In this document: piece by piece, positions 1-14,700 of the stretch
Layout: the number at the start of each line of letters is the position of its first letter
How positions within the stretch are numbered: position 1 is the stretch's first letter
Assembly (NCBI RefSeq): GCF_048773025.1
Contig: NC_133541.1
Span: forward strand, 124,833,049 to 124,897,048
Direction: 5' to 3'
DNA: 64,000 nt
Source: Camelus bactrianus
Lineage: Eukaryota; Chordata; Mammalia; Artiodactyla; Camelidae
Position numbers and translations under genes: made by a program
Notes under the pieces: generated by a model
What the model saw: the letters and a program-made list of their open reading frames with translations, nothing else
Told to the model about the DNA's origin: nothing
The model's database searches: none

Positions 1-797
1 ATTATTCTATCGTACATAAACAAAATCTTCCCCTTCTTCCTAGAATCTAAACAAATATTAATATAATCTGGTATTTTGTAATAGCATACAAAACCATAGC
101 CACTCATGATGATACTGTCAAGGACACTATAAAATCTAGAATCATCAAGGAATGATTAAACCCTATTCAGTATGGCCTAAGTGTTTGTATAGTCATTATG
201 AGTATACAATTTTTTAAAAATCTATGGACAATGGTGTAACTTTAAAGTCATTATCTGCATATTCAATTGTGTAAGAATATTACGATTCAGAACTAATGAA
301 TAAGCCTTACAACAATACCATACATGAATACTTTACTACAGTATTTTAAAGATAACAGTACAATCAATACACTTTCTAATATCAGAAATTCAAATAAAGT
401 TAAATTGAAAAACACGTCTTCTATGGAATCGCATCCAACAGCACAGAGACATCCCCTACAAACTATCATCTCATCATTAAAAACAGAAAGGGAACCCCCA
501 CGAGCCCCACGTTCCCCTTCAGTTATCACCCAGTCCTCTCCTGCCTTCCCAGGGAATGTCCTCTGAGGGGCTGTTCACACTGATTCCCTGCAGCCCGGCT
601 TCCCTGGGGACGTATTACTGAAACTACTTCCGGTCAAAGGCACTTGTCCTCATCTTAGCCTTTCGGCAGAGTTCCTCCGACACAGGTGAGAATCCTCTTG
701 CTTTGGCCTGTGCACTATATGCTGCTGTTCTATTTCCAGAGAAGGTAATCACTGCTAATACGTCTTCAGCTAGAAATAAAGAATTTGTAGGTTTTAC

Positions 798-842
798 CTG
801 CCACAACCTTGATCTCCTTCACTTAAACTGCTGTTGTCATTC
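798..842 (-). CDS. ANKRD26: ANKRD26-like exon 22
   Basis: This 45-nt exon encodes NDNSSLSEGDQGCG with split arginines at both ends. Acceptor CTACACAG and donor GGCAG-GTAAAACC fit phase 2 in and phase 2 out, as exon 21 requires. A short serine- and acid-rich exon at this place is plausible for the family. I found no convincing further exon between 1 and 797, so the remaining coiled-coil exons should lie left of the window. Confidence 0.6.
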
Positions 843-3800
843 CTGTGTAGGAGACCACCAGCCAGCGAGGCAGTCTTCGCAAATACACGTGAAGTCACAG
901 ATGCTTTTAATGTCCGTTTTCCACTTTCATTCTTTACTCCCTTCATGTGCAAGCCAGGACAGCTACTTTAAAACAATCCATAAAAAAGCCTATTTTTAAA
1001 ATATAATTCTACTGATAAATTTAAAAAAAAACAATTTTTGTAAAATTCCAACTCTTACCCATCTTCAATCATTTATTAATTCACAAAATGGTTAACAAGT
1101 GCCAACCATATGCAAGGAAACACAAATTCTTGCTTCAAAGACAGATTTACAATTATGATACAATGTGATACGCAAGAGCTGACATATGAAAGTAAAGTGA
1201 GCATGAGGAAGGCTTTACAGAAGAGGGGAAATAAACAGGAATCATGAGCAAAAGAGACAGGAGGAAATTATTCTACTTAAGAGATTAAGAGATTAGAATG
1301 TGAGCACAAAGATTAGGCACATGGCATTTAGGTGTGTCCTAGGAACCTGGAAGGAAGAGTACAAAATATATGGAAGCAAGTAGAGAGATGAGTCTGGGAA
1401 GAAATTCTGAACAACATCTAGGAAAAGAATAATTACCTACTGCTGAATACTGATATAGGCTTACCTATCAGAATCTCCTTTCTGCAGAGCAGGAAACCGC
1501 TGGTCATCAGTTTTTCCCCTCTTCCTCTGCTGAGTTAATCCTTCATGATAGCTGCCATCACATATGGTTTCTGATCCTTTCAGTTCACCACTTTTGCTCC
1601 TGTTCTCTTCTACTTCAACCTTCAGTGAAAGTTTGATACAAAGGGTAATTATTACTTTATTCGTTATAAAGACTTTGTTATCATTCACTTTATCATTTGA
1701 CTCAGAGTTTGCCCTGATTTCAATTAAGATATTTTTGTGCTTATTTTAATTTTTATCATTTCAAGTCATTGGAATGTTTGTAAATTCTGCTTCTTTCTGT
1801 TTGAGGAAAAGAAACAGAATTTCCAAAATTTCAAAAAGGACTTTCTGAATGTTGTGCTCTTACATCCACTCTTCCCCATGTGAATGGCAGAGACAGAGAA
1901 ATAGAAAGACAAAGGCATAAAATTTGTCCTCTTCTGTCTTTACCACCAAGATTTTGTATTAAACAGCCAGATTTAGAAGATGTCGAACCTTGGTGCTTCA
2001 GTAACAGAAAGGAAACATTCTTCTTTCTGTGCTAAAGCTATCCTTTCCCCACTACTTTTTATAATTCTTGTTTCATTTGGATCCCGGGGTATCAAAATGT
2101 GGTGTTTAATAAAACATATAAACCCATGTTTACCGAAAGGAGCAGAGTGAAACTGATGAATTGCCAGTTAGTGTGGAATCCTGCAGAAGGAATAATGCTT
2201 CCCAATTTCACATTCAATAACCATGGCCATTTTATAGCTAGACGGCATAGGAGTAATGAGTGATCTACCTTAGCCCCACTGTTTACTGAAAACGGGAACA
2301 CAACCAAGAAAGGTTAAGTGATTTGTCCAAGTTCCCTAAAGCAGTATTCCCCAGCATTTTACGGTGTCAAAAGAGATGATACAATTCTGTAACACTGAAT
2401 CTAATAAGCTACCAAATAAATTCATCAAATTGATCAGATAAGTGTGACTTCGGCAAAGTTGGGGGCAGGGCTCATCTCCTTTTTCTATTAAAGGGGAACA
2501 CCTTCAGATTTCCATCTTTAACACTCTTCGCACCTCACACAAAAGAACACACACATTTTAAAAATCTATTACTAGAACTAAAAAAAATCATTCAGTGCAT
2601 CTCAAAACTCAAGTTTCTCAAAACTCAAGTTTTCTCCTTTGGAGATAAATAGTGAATTTTTTTTGCTGAGGGTTCATACTACCTATATGATAGAATCATA
2701 CATGTCAAAACTTCCTACATTTTATTAAATAATATAATGTAAGTGTCTGCCTCAACAGAAACACCCGGAAGTGGTGACTCAAGAGTATGTGGGAGCACAT
2801 GTATTCTTAAGAATATCTCAAAGTGACCATGATGGAATTCTAAGTGTCCAGTGATCAGTAAAACAGAGAAGCCTGCACTCACTAACGCACAACACACGGA
2901 TCAGTTTAGTGAGAGCGTGTGCTTATATCCCTTCTCTCAGTCACTGCTTCCTTCCCATTCTATGGATGTGCAACTTACATTTAAGCCAATAGATTAAAAC
3001 AAAAAAACAAAACCCTTGAGCTTATTATATTTCTTAAGCTATTTCACTTGCATTTATTCCGGCTCAGAAGGTCATGTGGCACAAAGCTAAATTACTTTCC
3101 CACTTCATACGAAAGACTGGCACAGAGACTTAGGTTGATTAAGGAACAAAACCCCGGAAAATACTTCCCTGAGTTCCTGTTATTTAGATGGCAGAAATAG
3201 TCTGTTTCTACACGATTACATATTTAGATGACCCCATTTTATACATAGGCTATTTTCCTAAGTGGAAAATCAGATCAAGTATGGATCAGAATGGAAGAGA
3301 TTATTGATATAGAGAAAAAAAACAAGAGCAGTAGCAAAGGAACCTCTACCTCTTTTTGAAGCTGAATTTTCTTTTTCCAAAGCCAGGAATTCTACTTGTA
3401 ACATGCCTACCTCATTGTTAAACCTTTCCATATCTTGGTGTAACTCTTTTAGATATACTTTGGATGTTCTGTTACCATTTGATGGAGAAGAACTCACATT
3501 TCCTAATTCAGGGTCCATGATTTTAGAATTACTAGCACCGCAGTTATCTGCAAGGAATGGCTTCTGGAGCTGGTCTTGTATTGGTTTGGTTTTCTTACAA
3601 GTATTTGAAACAGCAGACATATTGTGACTTTCTATTTGAATCATGTGTTTCATCTCACTGGAGAGGTCAGCCACAAACCAAAAAGGCTTTTTGGGTCACT
3701 TACCTGAGGTGCATGTCCAATGTCTGATTTCCAGTGAGTATTTTGGCTCCTTTTTGGTTTTCTTTTTGTAGCAAATTCTTGGTCTTCATTCACTGTAAAT

Positions 3801-6800
3801 GGAACTCGGTTCCTTACTTCATTTTCTCTGTCATTACGAAAACTCTCCTCAGTTTTGTTAAAAACGTGTTCAATGTCTGGCTTATCATTTTCATCCAACT
3901 TATTTTCATTTAAATAAAGTTTTGAAGATGACTGGCAACCATACTTTCTTGACTCAGACTTGGAATAACATGGAAATACATTTTCAAGACTGGGCTCTTT
4001 GTGTTCAGAGACTGCCTGGAATCCTATAGAGACAGAGGCTCCAGGTGCATCCTTTTCCTCAAAATCAAATGTATTATCTGTCACGTTGGAAGGTAGTTCC
4101 TTTAAGTCACCATGTAGTTCAGAGTTGTCAGGTAGCGGCACTACCTTATGATGAAAAGTAATTTTGCCTTTTTCATGGATTTTACTCATTTTCTGGTTTG
4201 ACTTCTTTGTGATAAATTCTGAATTATGTTTCCAGTCGAATTTGCCTTGTTTGACCCACATGTCCTCATGCTTCTCCACACAAGAATGTTTTGAAGATAC
4301 AGGTTCGTCCTTTCTGTCATTTTCCTTATTCACTTCTGGTTCTCTAGGCGTTTTTTGCAGATGCACAAGTGAAAGATTAATCTGGTTGATTTGATCTTCA
4401 GATTTCTTTTCTTTCACAGTACGTGCTTGTGAAGCACATTTATCCTTAAGTAGTCAAGCACAGATAAAGAAAAATTAGAAAATAATTAAAATTTAACAAA
4501 CTTCGTAATGTATGTTGGGCTACTCACAAACTAAGAAGTGAAACATAACTTGCCTTAGCCTTGAAATAGGAGAAAAACAGGAACTCAGAAACCTAACTTT
4601 GTCACTGTTTGTTTGAACTAAACAATTCACACGTGTTAAATCTACCAAGATTTAAGAGATTAGATTTTTAACATTACAAAGATTTCCTCACTAAAAAATA
4701 TTTCACCTCTCGTACTTTAAATAGTGAGCCCCTCCAGTGCATGTAAAGATTTTTTTTAAAGGACTAATAACTGGAGAATAAGCAAACTGTAAATTATTAG
4801 GTGCCAAAATCAATTAACATCAATCAGAAAGAGGAACAAATTCCTGAATTTTAATGCAAACGATACACTATGATAGTGATCTATCTCAATATGTATTCTC
4901 TGCATCCACTGAGTTATATTATACTCTAACATTCACTAGTGAGAGTGAATGAAAGCATTTTTAATAATATTTACTGGTTTCCTACCCTGAAATGAAATAA
5001 ATTAGAAAGTTTTTGTTTCTTCCCTAACAATAAAGGTCCAATCCTGGAAGGTTTGATTCTCTTACTAGGCAGTTGGGTTGACTCTATGACCCCTATTCTC
5101 TCCCTGATTGTAGATTCTGAAATCGATTACATAGAGATCACAAGACAGAAGAAATCTTTCATCTTGGCATCAATGACTTGCAATTTGAAACTGCAAATTT
5201 TGGACCACTGGGAATGACTGTTCCTTACATGAAACTAACTCAGTGGCCATCACTGCTATATTAGTTACAATTTCAACTGCTTATATCACATGATTTAATA
5301 TTTGATATCACCTTCTTTATCATGTGTGGAAGTTATAAAAATGGAAGAAGTAAACAATATTCAGGAAGGTTTTTTGCCTCAATTCCAAGGATAAAGTTTA
5401 ACTATAAATTGCTATAGATCCTAAAAATACTTTAAGTTTTGTAATTAGATAAAATGCTATTCAAAACTAAATATTAAATAATTATTTATTGACTCTAAAA
5501 GTCTAGTTTGGAAGGCAATTTCTTTTGAATTTGAATAACTGTGTTATTAAAGCACAGAAAACAATATAAACCAGAAGTTTAAATTTACATTTTCACATAC
5601 CTGTGAGAGGTTATTTTCACTCCCATCAAGTCTTTCTTGCTCTTCCTCAGATGCCCTTTGTAAGTCTGGGTCTGCTGAAAAATGAATATGCTTAGTTAAA
5701 CTTCACTACTTAGAACAGCTAGATAAAAGGCATCATCTTTATAAAAACATAAACATTTCATCAATTGACAGTTTAAATTAAGCTTAATCTTTAGCTGGAT
5801 ATTTACTTCTTTAAGAACTACTTCTAACTATCTAAAACTTCAACAAACTATTTGGGAAATACTAGATGTTACCAGATAAAGGCATACAAACATCTCAAAG
5901 TTTCACTCACAAATTGATTCACCAGACATGAACAAAATAAAGAGAAATAAAACAAAATTTAAAAATACAGTAGAAATATACAAAGTCACGATAGACTCTA
6001 TTCTCCCCTCCTAACAGTACCTTTTTAACAACATACCAAGCTTCAAGAGCAATGTTATTCATGGTTTCCAAAATTACTGTTACTTTTTATGCTTTTATCT
6101 TTCCTTAACCTGAAATGTTTCCCTCTATTGTTCTGACAAGTTCCTTTTCCTCTTTGAAGACTCAGCTGCTCTGTGAAGTCCTCCTTGATTGCAGCTGTCT
6201 TTCCACAGAGACACAGGGATCTCTTTCCTTGGAGCTACCTTGGTACCTCACAGATTTTTCTAGTGTGTCTTCACCAGCTGAACTGTAAACTATTTCTTTA
6301 CATGTCTATCCTCTTTGCTCCCATGCTGTAGAGGACAAACTCTTAAAAGTATCTGTGTATAAACAGTATTTATTAGAAAAACTTTGAGTTTAGAGCTTGT
6401 AGTCACTACTATAGGAGATAACTGAGAATCTTTTGTAAATACAACATTAATTCTGCAGGTAAGGAAAGAAAAGATAAAACTATAGGAGCAGAAAAAATAT
6501 TGTATGACTTATTACTACAGCTCTGATTATATCACTGATTAAGGCACTAAATTCATTGGTATATAAAGTAGAACCCATATTAGATATGGTTAATCAACAG
6601 ACTGGGTATCCTAGAAGAATTAGAATTGATATCCCATATATTATTTTTAAGTGATAAAGCACTCCTTAAAAACCAATATCCTTTTCAACCCATCAATCCA
6701 TTAAAAATAATAAAACAAGCTGATATACTGTGTGGACACAGTTAAGAAGGAGGTCCTGTGTAGCAAAATCCCAATGACTGCCACTACTGCTGGGAAAGCC

Positions 6801-8707
6801 ACTTCTAAAATACAGAAAGGCAGAGAATATACTAGAAATACTTTGATATTTAGTTGCAGAGGTGCTTTCTCAGTTACACTGACTATAGCTATAACAAATA
6901 TTTATAAATTCAGAGCTAGATAAAAATAAAGCTAAGAAACCATACTTTGAGAAGGGAATCTTGGATGTCCACCTAGGTTTCCCAACTACTCACAAAGCTC
7001 TAGACATCATCCTCCTACCCACTCTCAGGAGTGTGCTAAATACTACTCTGAACGAACTTACTTTCACCTAATTCTCTTTGCTATTTAATATGTTGCTTTG
7101 GTCAGAGGATGAATGTAAATGTCATGCCAAAAGGTATTGTCTGGTTGTAGGTTGCATAAAAGGAGTAAACACAAAGGAGATCCTGCCACAAAATGATTTC
7201 TGCAAAGTCGGAGTGTGGTGAAGCCACGCACAGGTAGACTATGGCTAATTCTCTATGCTGCTTTATTACCTTCTTTGCTGCTTCTCTTCTCTGGCAGCTG
7301 TGACTCACACAGGCCACGGAGCGCTGCATTTTCTGACAGAGACACGGCTCCAATATTCACCCGGTCTTTATCTACCAGGGCCGTCTGCCTCAGTTCTGTG
7401 GGTGCTGACTGGTTTGTGGTCACTGATTGTGATACCAACGGACATTTGTCAACTTTCAAATGCTCGGCTCTTTGACCAGCCTTATTATTGAGGCTCAGAC
7501 GAGTAGAATCCCAGTCTGAAGAACCTGAAAACAAAGTTTCCACTTATTAGAATGTGAATAACAATACAAACTTTTACAAATTCTCTTCCCAGAGCAGCAG
7601 CCCCACGTCCGCAGCCCCACGCCCTCCTCTCCCCCAAACACACTGCTCCTTCCCAGCTGGTTGTACTTTACATGTCATTGCTGTTCATAAAGGGAACCAC
7701 TGTCTCTTTTTTCTAAGTTTAATTTTCTAGTATTACTAATTTGGATTCACTCACCACTCTCTATAAAACAGTCAATATTCCATAAGAGCTTTAGGAATAA
7801 TTATGATTCTTCAACATATGAATTTTTTCATTAACAAAATGTATGTCTAACCAGCCATTTACTGGATGTTTAAATATGCATGACAGTATTGAGTCCTAGA
7901 GACGTGGGCTTTAAGAAAACTTTTACTGAATGGTACTACTTAAATTACAATGAGACAGTCTTTCCTCAATGTACCAATATCTTCAGAATTCTTAAGCCGT
8001 GGATAAACATCATAAATTTATATAAGAAAGGATAGCCTTGAGTGACTAATTTTTTCCATATAAAAATAGGGTAAATCTAAGTACAAACTAGGTCCAAAGA
8101 GTACAGAGTGCCACGAGACAGGAAATATATAACAAAAATGTTTTCCTTTTTTAAAAAGAATTAAGTTGTCAGATTCAAACTTTTTAAGACAAGTTAAAGA
8201 AAAAAAGGCAAGAAATGTATAAGTGAACTTTAAAGCCCACTTCATCACAAGGGCCCCTTTATTATTTCACACCCATGAACCCTGTTTAAAACAGCAGTTC
8301 TCAAGTGTCATCTGAGAAGCCCTGAAGCCCCATGTTCCCTCCATCTAGGGAGTCCAGGAGGTCAAAACTATTTTCACAATAATACTGAATGCTATTTTCA
8401 TTCTCATTTTTTGTTAAGTGTGCAGTGGAGGTTTCCAGACACATGACATGTGGTAACATCATAGCTCTAATGGCTAATGGAATGTTTGTGTGTGCTTGTT
8501 TTTTAATTTTTCAGTTCTATTTTCTAATATACTAAACATCAATAGATACAACCCACTTAAAAGTTCTTCAGAATTCTCAATAATTTTTAATAGTATAAAA
8601 AATATCCTAAATCCAAAAACTTTTAGGATTATTGTTTTAAAAGATCGTATCTACCAAACATTAAGGTAGGACTAATTACTTCCATCATTTTTAATAATCA
8701 AAGACAC

Positions 8708-8752
<45 letters not shown>

Positions 8753-11700
8753 AGAGAGAGAGAGAGCATGCTAATCAAAACATCCAGTTGGCTTAAGACC
8801 TTTGGGCTAGGGAAATAACTCTGTGGTAGAGCACATGCTTAGCATGCACAAGGTTCTGGGTTCAATCCCTAGGACCTTCATTAATAAATAAATACAGAAA
8901 TAAATAAATATCATCAATGTGATAGCACTAGATGAAATAAAGTCAAATATGACTGACATGTTAGCAAGTGAAGCTTTACCCTACATAAAGGTCAGAATTC
9001 AATTAAGCATTTTAAAACTCTGGAAAAATCTTAGAACCTAATAATCAATCTCTCAGAATCCCTGAGAAGTATAGGGACTCCAAGCTGAGCACTTTAGTGT
9101 CTCCCAGCATCAACAGAAACATCCAAGTCAAAGCTGACATTTTAAAAGTCTATTTCTTATGCTTATATATATTTTTCAAACATGGATACCAATAATAACA
9201 TCTGCCGCATTTATGTCATCTTTCAATTAAATTTGAAGAAATAAAGGGAATTAGGAATAAGAAGACTGTACTTCTCTTCAGACTTAAATTTGTATTGCAA
9301 AATTTACCTGATTTGAATGTTTGTAAATTCTTCATTTCTCCTGTTTTATTAGGAACAGAATCTTTCACTCCAACTGCAGGCTGAATGGTTTTTGAAACAA
9401 ACCGATTAATAATGTACATTTGATACAATCTGTAGTAATAATTCGGGGGGGGGTCTAGCTCAGTGGTAGAGTGCCTGCTTAGCAGTGCATGAGGTCCTAA
9501 GCTAAATTCCCAGTACCCTCATTAAAAAAAAAAAATCAAGATAAAAGTATAAAAGTTTTTACCTTCAAGTGAGGATATTTTTCAGTAGAATCTAAAAGCC
9601 AAAAGGGACACATAATCGATTATATGTAAATATGAAAGCCAACTATCCATTCACACAGTTAGTACTGAGTGCAATCCTCATGCTTGCTTTGGAAATGGAC
9701 ACGTTAGGTTTCGGTGTCTTGTTTTTCAGGGGCAGTTAGGACAGCAACAAGACAGAAACATGAGTCCATTATAGACACTCAATGAAGAGCAGGAATACAG
9801 GCTTAACAGAACATGCAGTTAAGATCTCAAAAGCACGATTATGTTTCAAGTGACTTATTTATAAAACAGAAACGTGCACATGTACCAGTGTGAACTTGCT
9901 GCCTGAGGAGGAGAAACGCGATCTCCAATCAGAGGAACAAGTCACGGCTCCAAGAAGACAAATGTGAAAGCTGACGGTAAAACGCAGCAGCACATCTTTC
10001 GTGCGCCTGACACCATGAGTCTACAAGTACTTATCATACTCTTCAATTCGTTCTGCGATTTAGGAAGTCCACAGCTGTGATGGCAGTCCATTTGTATGTG
10101 CAATTCACTTCTCGTCAGAGAAAGTGATATGAATTGATCGGCTTGGATACACACTTGTAGAATAATAGTTCATAAAAATATTTTTCCCATACCCACATGG
10201 GCTGTTGGTATGCCTACATTTCTTGGATCCTCTAGCCATCCAAGTTTCTTGATCCACTCATGCAAGAAAGAAAGTATACTGAGTTTTCAATATTGAAATC
10301 TGGTGATCAAAAAAAATTTTAATTGCCACAGAATTATTAGATACTAAAAGTCTTTTATATTTCAAAACCTGTGCCGTATTCACTGAAAATAACAACGTTA
10401 GCATTTATGGAATGAACCCTAGTAATTTCTTTTGTTTCCAAAATTAGTTTGGTTTGGTAAATCAGGCTAATGTTTACAAGGATTTTTGTGAAACAACTAT
10501 CTTATCAAAAAATTAGGTATCCTGAAACAAACAAAAAAAAAGCAGTCAATGCTTCATATTCAAGTTAATCTCATTTGAATAACAAATACCAATACAACAT
10601 ATATCTTCGAAGCCTGATAGGAGGAGTGGCTGTGGTTTACCCCAATTCTAGGCCCCCTCCTGATTCCAGTATTCTCTGGAGTGGCAATGATCTAATCTGG
10701 CTTCAGTGCAAATACACTGACGCCATCGAAAAGGAGTTCTCTCAAGTTTCCTCCTCAATTCCAAGATCACCTACCTGCTGCCTTTTTTTCCTCCTTCCTT
10801 CCTTTCACTTTCCTCTTCAAAGGTACATCTACACCTGTGGTCTTAATTCTTCCCCTTTTCTATTCTTTTGATGGACGATCCCCACCACTTCTTTTTCCTC
10901 TCTGCTTAGCAGCACTATCTTACATCTCTAATTTCTACTTCAACTCTTTGCCTCCCTCTGGCTATGAACGTGCTCAGAAAGAAAAACAAAATCATGCTTT
11001 TCCTTGTTGCTGTTGTCTTTAACTCCCCAGTGGCTCTTCTTCCAGACTCCCGTAAACACAAGTCTACCCTCTGAGTGTGATCTGAAGACCAGAAACAAGG
11101 GCATCACCTAAGAGCTTGTTAGAAACGCAGACCCACTGCTCAGAATGTGCACTTTTCACTGGGTCCCTAGGTGACTAAAATTTGAGAAACTCCAGTCTAT
11201 ACCGAGTCTGCTTCTACAGCACTCGGACTTAACTCATCCCTCTGAAATCCAGCCGCATGCGTCTCACTGTAACACTTCCCCAAAAGCTGCATCAGGAGTT
11301 GCAGACTTTTCAGGGGACTCTTTACCAGGCTCCAGCTCCCCTGACCTCCCCGGAAGGCACCCTGCTCTCTTCCTCTTTCCCACTCTTCTGTTGGCCTATG
11401 AGACACCATCCTATAAGGCAGCAACACGCTGCATGACACAAAGGTCCAGACATTGACAGCTGACCACACACGCCTGTGCTCACCCACGGCAGGCACACCA
11501 GCTCTGCATGATCAGGTACCGCCGTCCTCGCCGCCTTCCTAATGGTCGGGGGGACGAGGGAGTGAGACATCCTGCTGTGCTTCCCGGACAAGCTTTGGTG
11601 CTGGAAGCAGCTCACTTCATACCCGTCTCATTTCAAACACTCTTCTCTTCCTTCTTCTAAAGAACTATTCTACATTACCAACTCCTGCCAGGGACCCCCC

Positions 11701-14700
11701 CCCCCTTTTTCCTTCATTTAGTCCCGTCCTCTCTACCTCCCTCATTCTTCACTCCCTCCTTCCCTCCTCCTGGTTTCCTGACTGTCCTCAGGTCACAGAG
11801 CATCTTGAAAGAAAGCTAACAACTGAGCTCCTTAAACAGCATTCTAGTTTAATCTGTTGCTGACACCTGGTAAGATATACAATTTACTTCCTTTTCTCCT
11901 CTTTTTTCTCACTATATGTTCAACAGGTGATTTTCTTTGGCTGAGAGAATAGATGCAAATCCATGTTTTAAATCAACGTTCTGTAAAATGACTTTTTTTT
12001 AAATAAAATACAGTACTTACTTTCTATTTGTCCATTTAATGTATTTTTTTCTCCTCGACCTGCAGCTCCAGATAAATTATCAACACAGTTCAGAAGTTGA
12101 ATCTCGGAGATACTCTGTTAAAATTAATATTAATAATGAATTACATAAAGATTTCCTGATCCCTTTCTAAGAAAATACCTGCGTTTCCTACCTTATTATT
12201 CTTTTTTTAATTTCCTACTTTAAAAGCAATTAGACTCGAAAACAAAATAAGCATATCCTGGAAACCCAAACATTTAAATAGAAAATTTCATATACACTCT
12301 TCAGATCAAGTCTATCTTTTATCTTCAGTTGGCTTTTGACTCTGTAAACTGAGCATGGAAATCTAGAGCAAATATTTTCACAGACAAAATACTGACTTAC
12401 ATGCAGATTTCAACAAAGAATTAACTTCAAAACACCTAATTCCATTTTGCATTCCTCGACAAAAGAAGAGGACGTTTGAAAAAAATATGTATTTTTATAT
12501 GTGTAACTGAATTGCTTTGCAGTACACTTGAAGCTAACATTATAAACTGACTACACTTCAATAAAAAATACAATTAAAAATATACATATTTAAATATTCT
12601 TTAATAAATGTGCTATAAATTTAAAATGTTTCTTAGTACACATATTTTGTTTAGTATTAAAATAACACACGACATGAAAAGAAGCCTTCGAGTCTGTCAT
12701 GTTGAGTATTAACAGAACACTGTGGAAACTGCTACATTTCAGTAAACAAAGGCTTAGCAGAATCTATTATTTGATAAAACTTTTATTGATAGGGAAAATA
12801 GTTGAATAAAGTACCAAAGTAGAAAGAAAAACATTTGTTTAAATTAACAGCAGAAAAATTTTAAATGTAGCTATGCAGCTCTTCAAAAAAGTACCATAAG
12901 CTTTACTTTAACAAGGGAAGAATAAGAACACTGTTTAGCGACCACCCGCATGTGCCAGGCCCTTATGATGCACATTCTCTCTTCTCTACACACAGCAATA
13001 ACAGTGATTCTAAGGACGGTTACCCACTCACTGCTTCCTGGCCACTCCAAGATGCTGGAGCACCATGATGAGCAGACGGGACCCGCTGTTCTGTCTGGAA
13101 CATCCCTCCCCTGGACCTTTGTGTGACTGGCTCCTTCCTGTCCATCATCTGGCAGCTTTGGTCACACTCAGCTCTTTTCTGACTACCTAAATTCCACCCT
13201 TACTCCACCCCCGTCCTAACTACAAACTCCCCCACTGTTGTCTAACCTAACGCTCTCCACGTTCCTTATGTGAAGGACTTACTGTCCCTGATAAAGGGTT
13301 CCTGTTTATTTGTTCTTCTGTTCCTGCCACTACAGCCTAACCCCTCAACTGCAACATTCAGTGTCTAACTGCCTGGTGCATAGCTGGTGTTCAGGAACAG
13401 GAATTTATTTAAGGTCAAAACGTCTAAATTCCCCAGAGGGCTTCAAGTACCAAAGCACTATATACCTATCGGAGATGTCCGATAATAGTCTACCGACACT
13501 CAACATAGCCCAAATGAGAAATCCCCGCGCCCACTCTAACTTTCCCATTTTATTGTTCTTCAGATTTTAAAAAAGTGTCCTCAGCATTTCACTAGGTCCC
13601 TAGTGGCCACTGTGCTCATTCTCTTACATTTCTATAGCACCCTTTACAGTTGACAACGTGTTTTCACATTTGTTACCAGTTTTGCTCATGACACACAACC
13701 TGAGAGGTAGGTATCAGTACCATGTTTTTGAACGAGGTCACTGACATTCAAATAAGTCAGACAAGTTTTTCCAAGATCCCACAGTGGGTCAGAACCAGGA
13801 TGCTACGTCTGCTGACTTCAAATACAGTGCTGTGCCACTAGGCAGGAGCTGCCGAGATCCAAGAGTTCAGGCTCTTCTTACCTCTTTCCATGGCTGTCAC
13901 CTTGGAATAGGTCATCACTACCCTGCACTTAGCTTCCTTGAAGTCCGGTCGCCATAGAGGTACTCAGTGCACGCTATTTTCCCTACCCAAAATGCGCTGT
14001 CCTCAGTAAAACATCACTAAACCAAACTGCTGGTATTTTAACCCCACATATTTATTACTATTCCCCATGCTTTTGCTTCTCCTGAAATGTTCATTGCAGA
14101 TCTACTTGACAATCCAAATATAATAGTACTTTCAAGTCACAGGCACTGTCTTTTCAAGGACAAAGTGGTTAAACAAACAAACAAAAACACCGTTTTTTTT
14201 TTTTTTTAGTACAACCTGTTTCTCTCTCAATCTCACTAGGAGTTTTACACATTCATTTATAACAAAGAAACAAACATCTGGTCACAGGCTGACCAAGAAT
14301 TATTTTTAGTTTTTAGAAAAGGTAACTTCAGAACCCAAACCGATTCCCTGTGACTTCTAAGCCTTGGCTTTTGCACTACATACACCAGTTTCATTATGTG
14401 AGTCTGGAAAATTAACAGAAGTGCACTCTGCAGTGGTATGACATGTAGCACGGAATGACTTTACTAAGTGTGGGTTAAAATGAGGAAAAAATTTTGCTGG
14501 GAAAATGCAGAAGTGAGAAAGTGAAGTCAGAACATCCCTCCATTTATGTTTTAATATCACGCAATGCTTATATCTGAAAATAATAATAGAAGGCAGCACC
14601 TCAGAATCCAAGGGTGATTTGACATCTTCCTTTTCTTCTAATCCTAAAGCTGAAGTTGCACCTACAAAATGCAGTCACGAATACATTAATGAGAACACAT

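Noticed and set aside
624-806. Possible further ANKRD26-like exon
   Set aside because: The peptide does not match the family, and no acceptor-donor pair fits phase 2 from exon 22.
3594-3674. Longer exon 20 starting at the AG at 3632-3633 or at 3659
   Set aside because: Both give the wrong phase from exon 19, and the second would leave an intron of about 45 nt, too short for mammals.
8820-8880. tRNA gene
   Set aside because: The box A and box B-like sequences belong to the tRNA-derived SINE; the cloverleaf is not intact and an A-rich tail follows.
14357-14600. Extension of exon 13 as a coding exon
   Set aside because: The frame is open but the peptide has no family similarity, and exon 14 joins perfectly to the phase-0 end at 14600.
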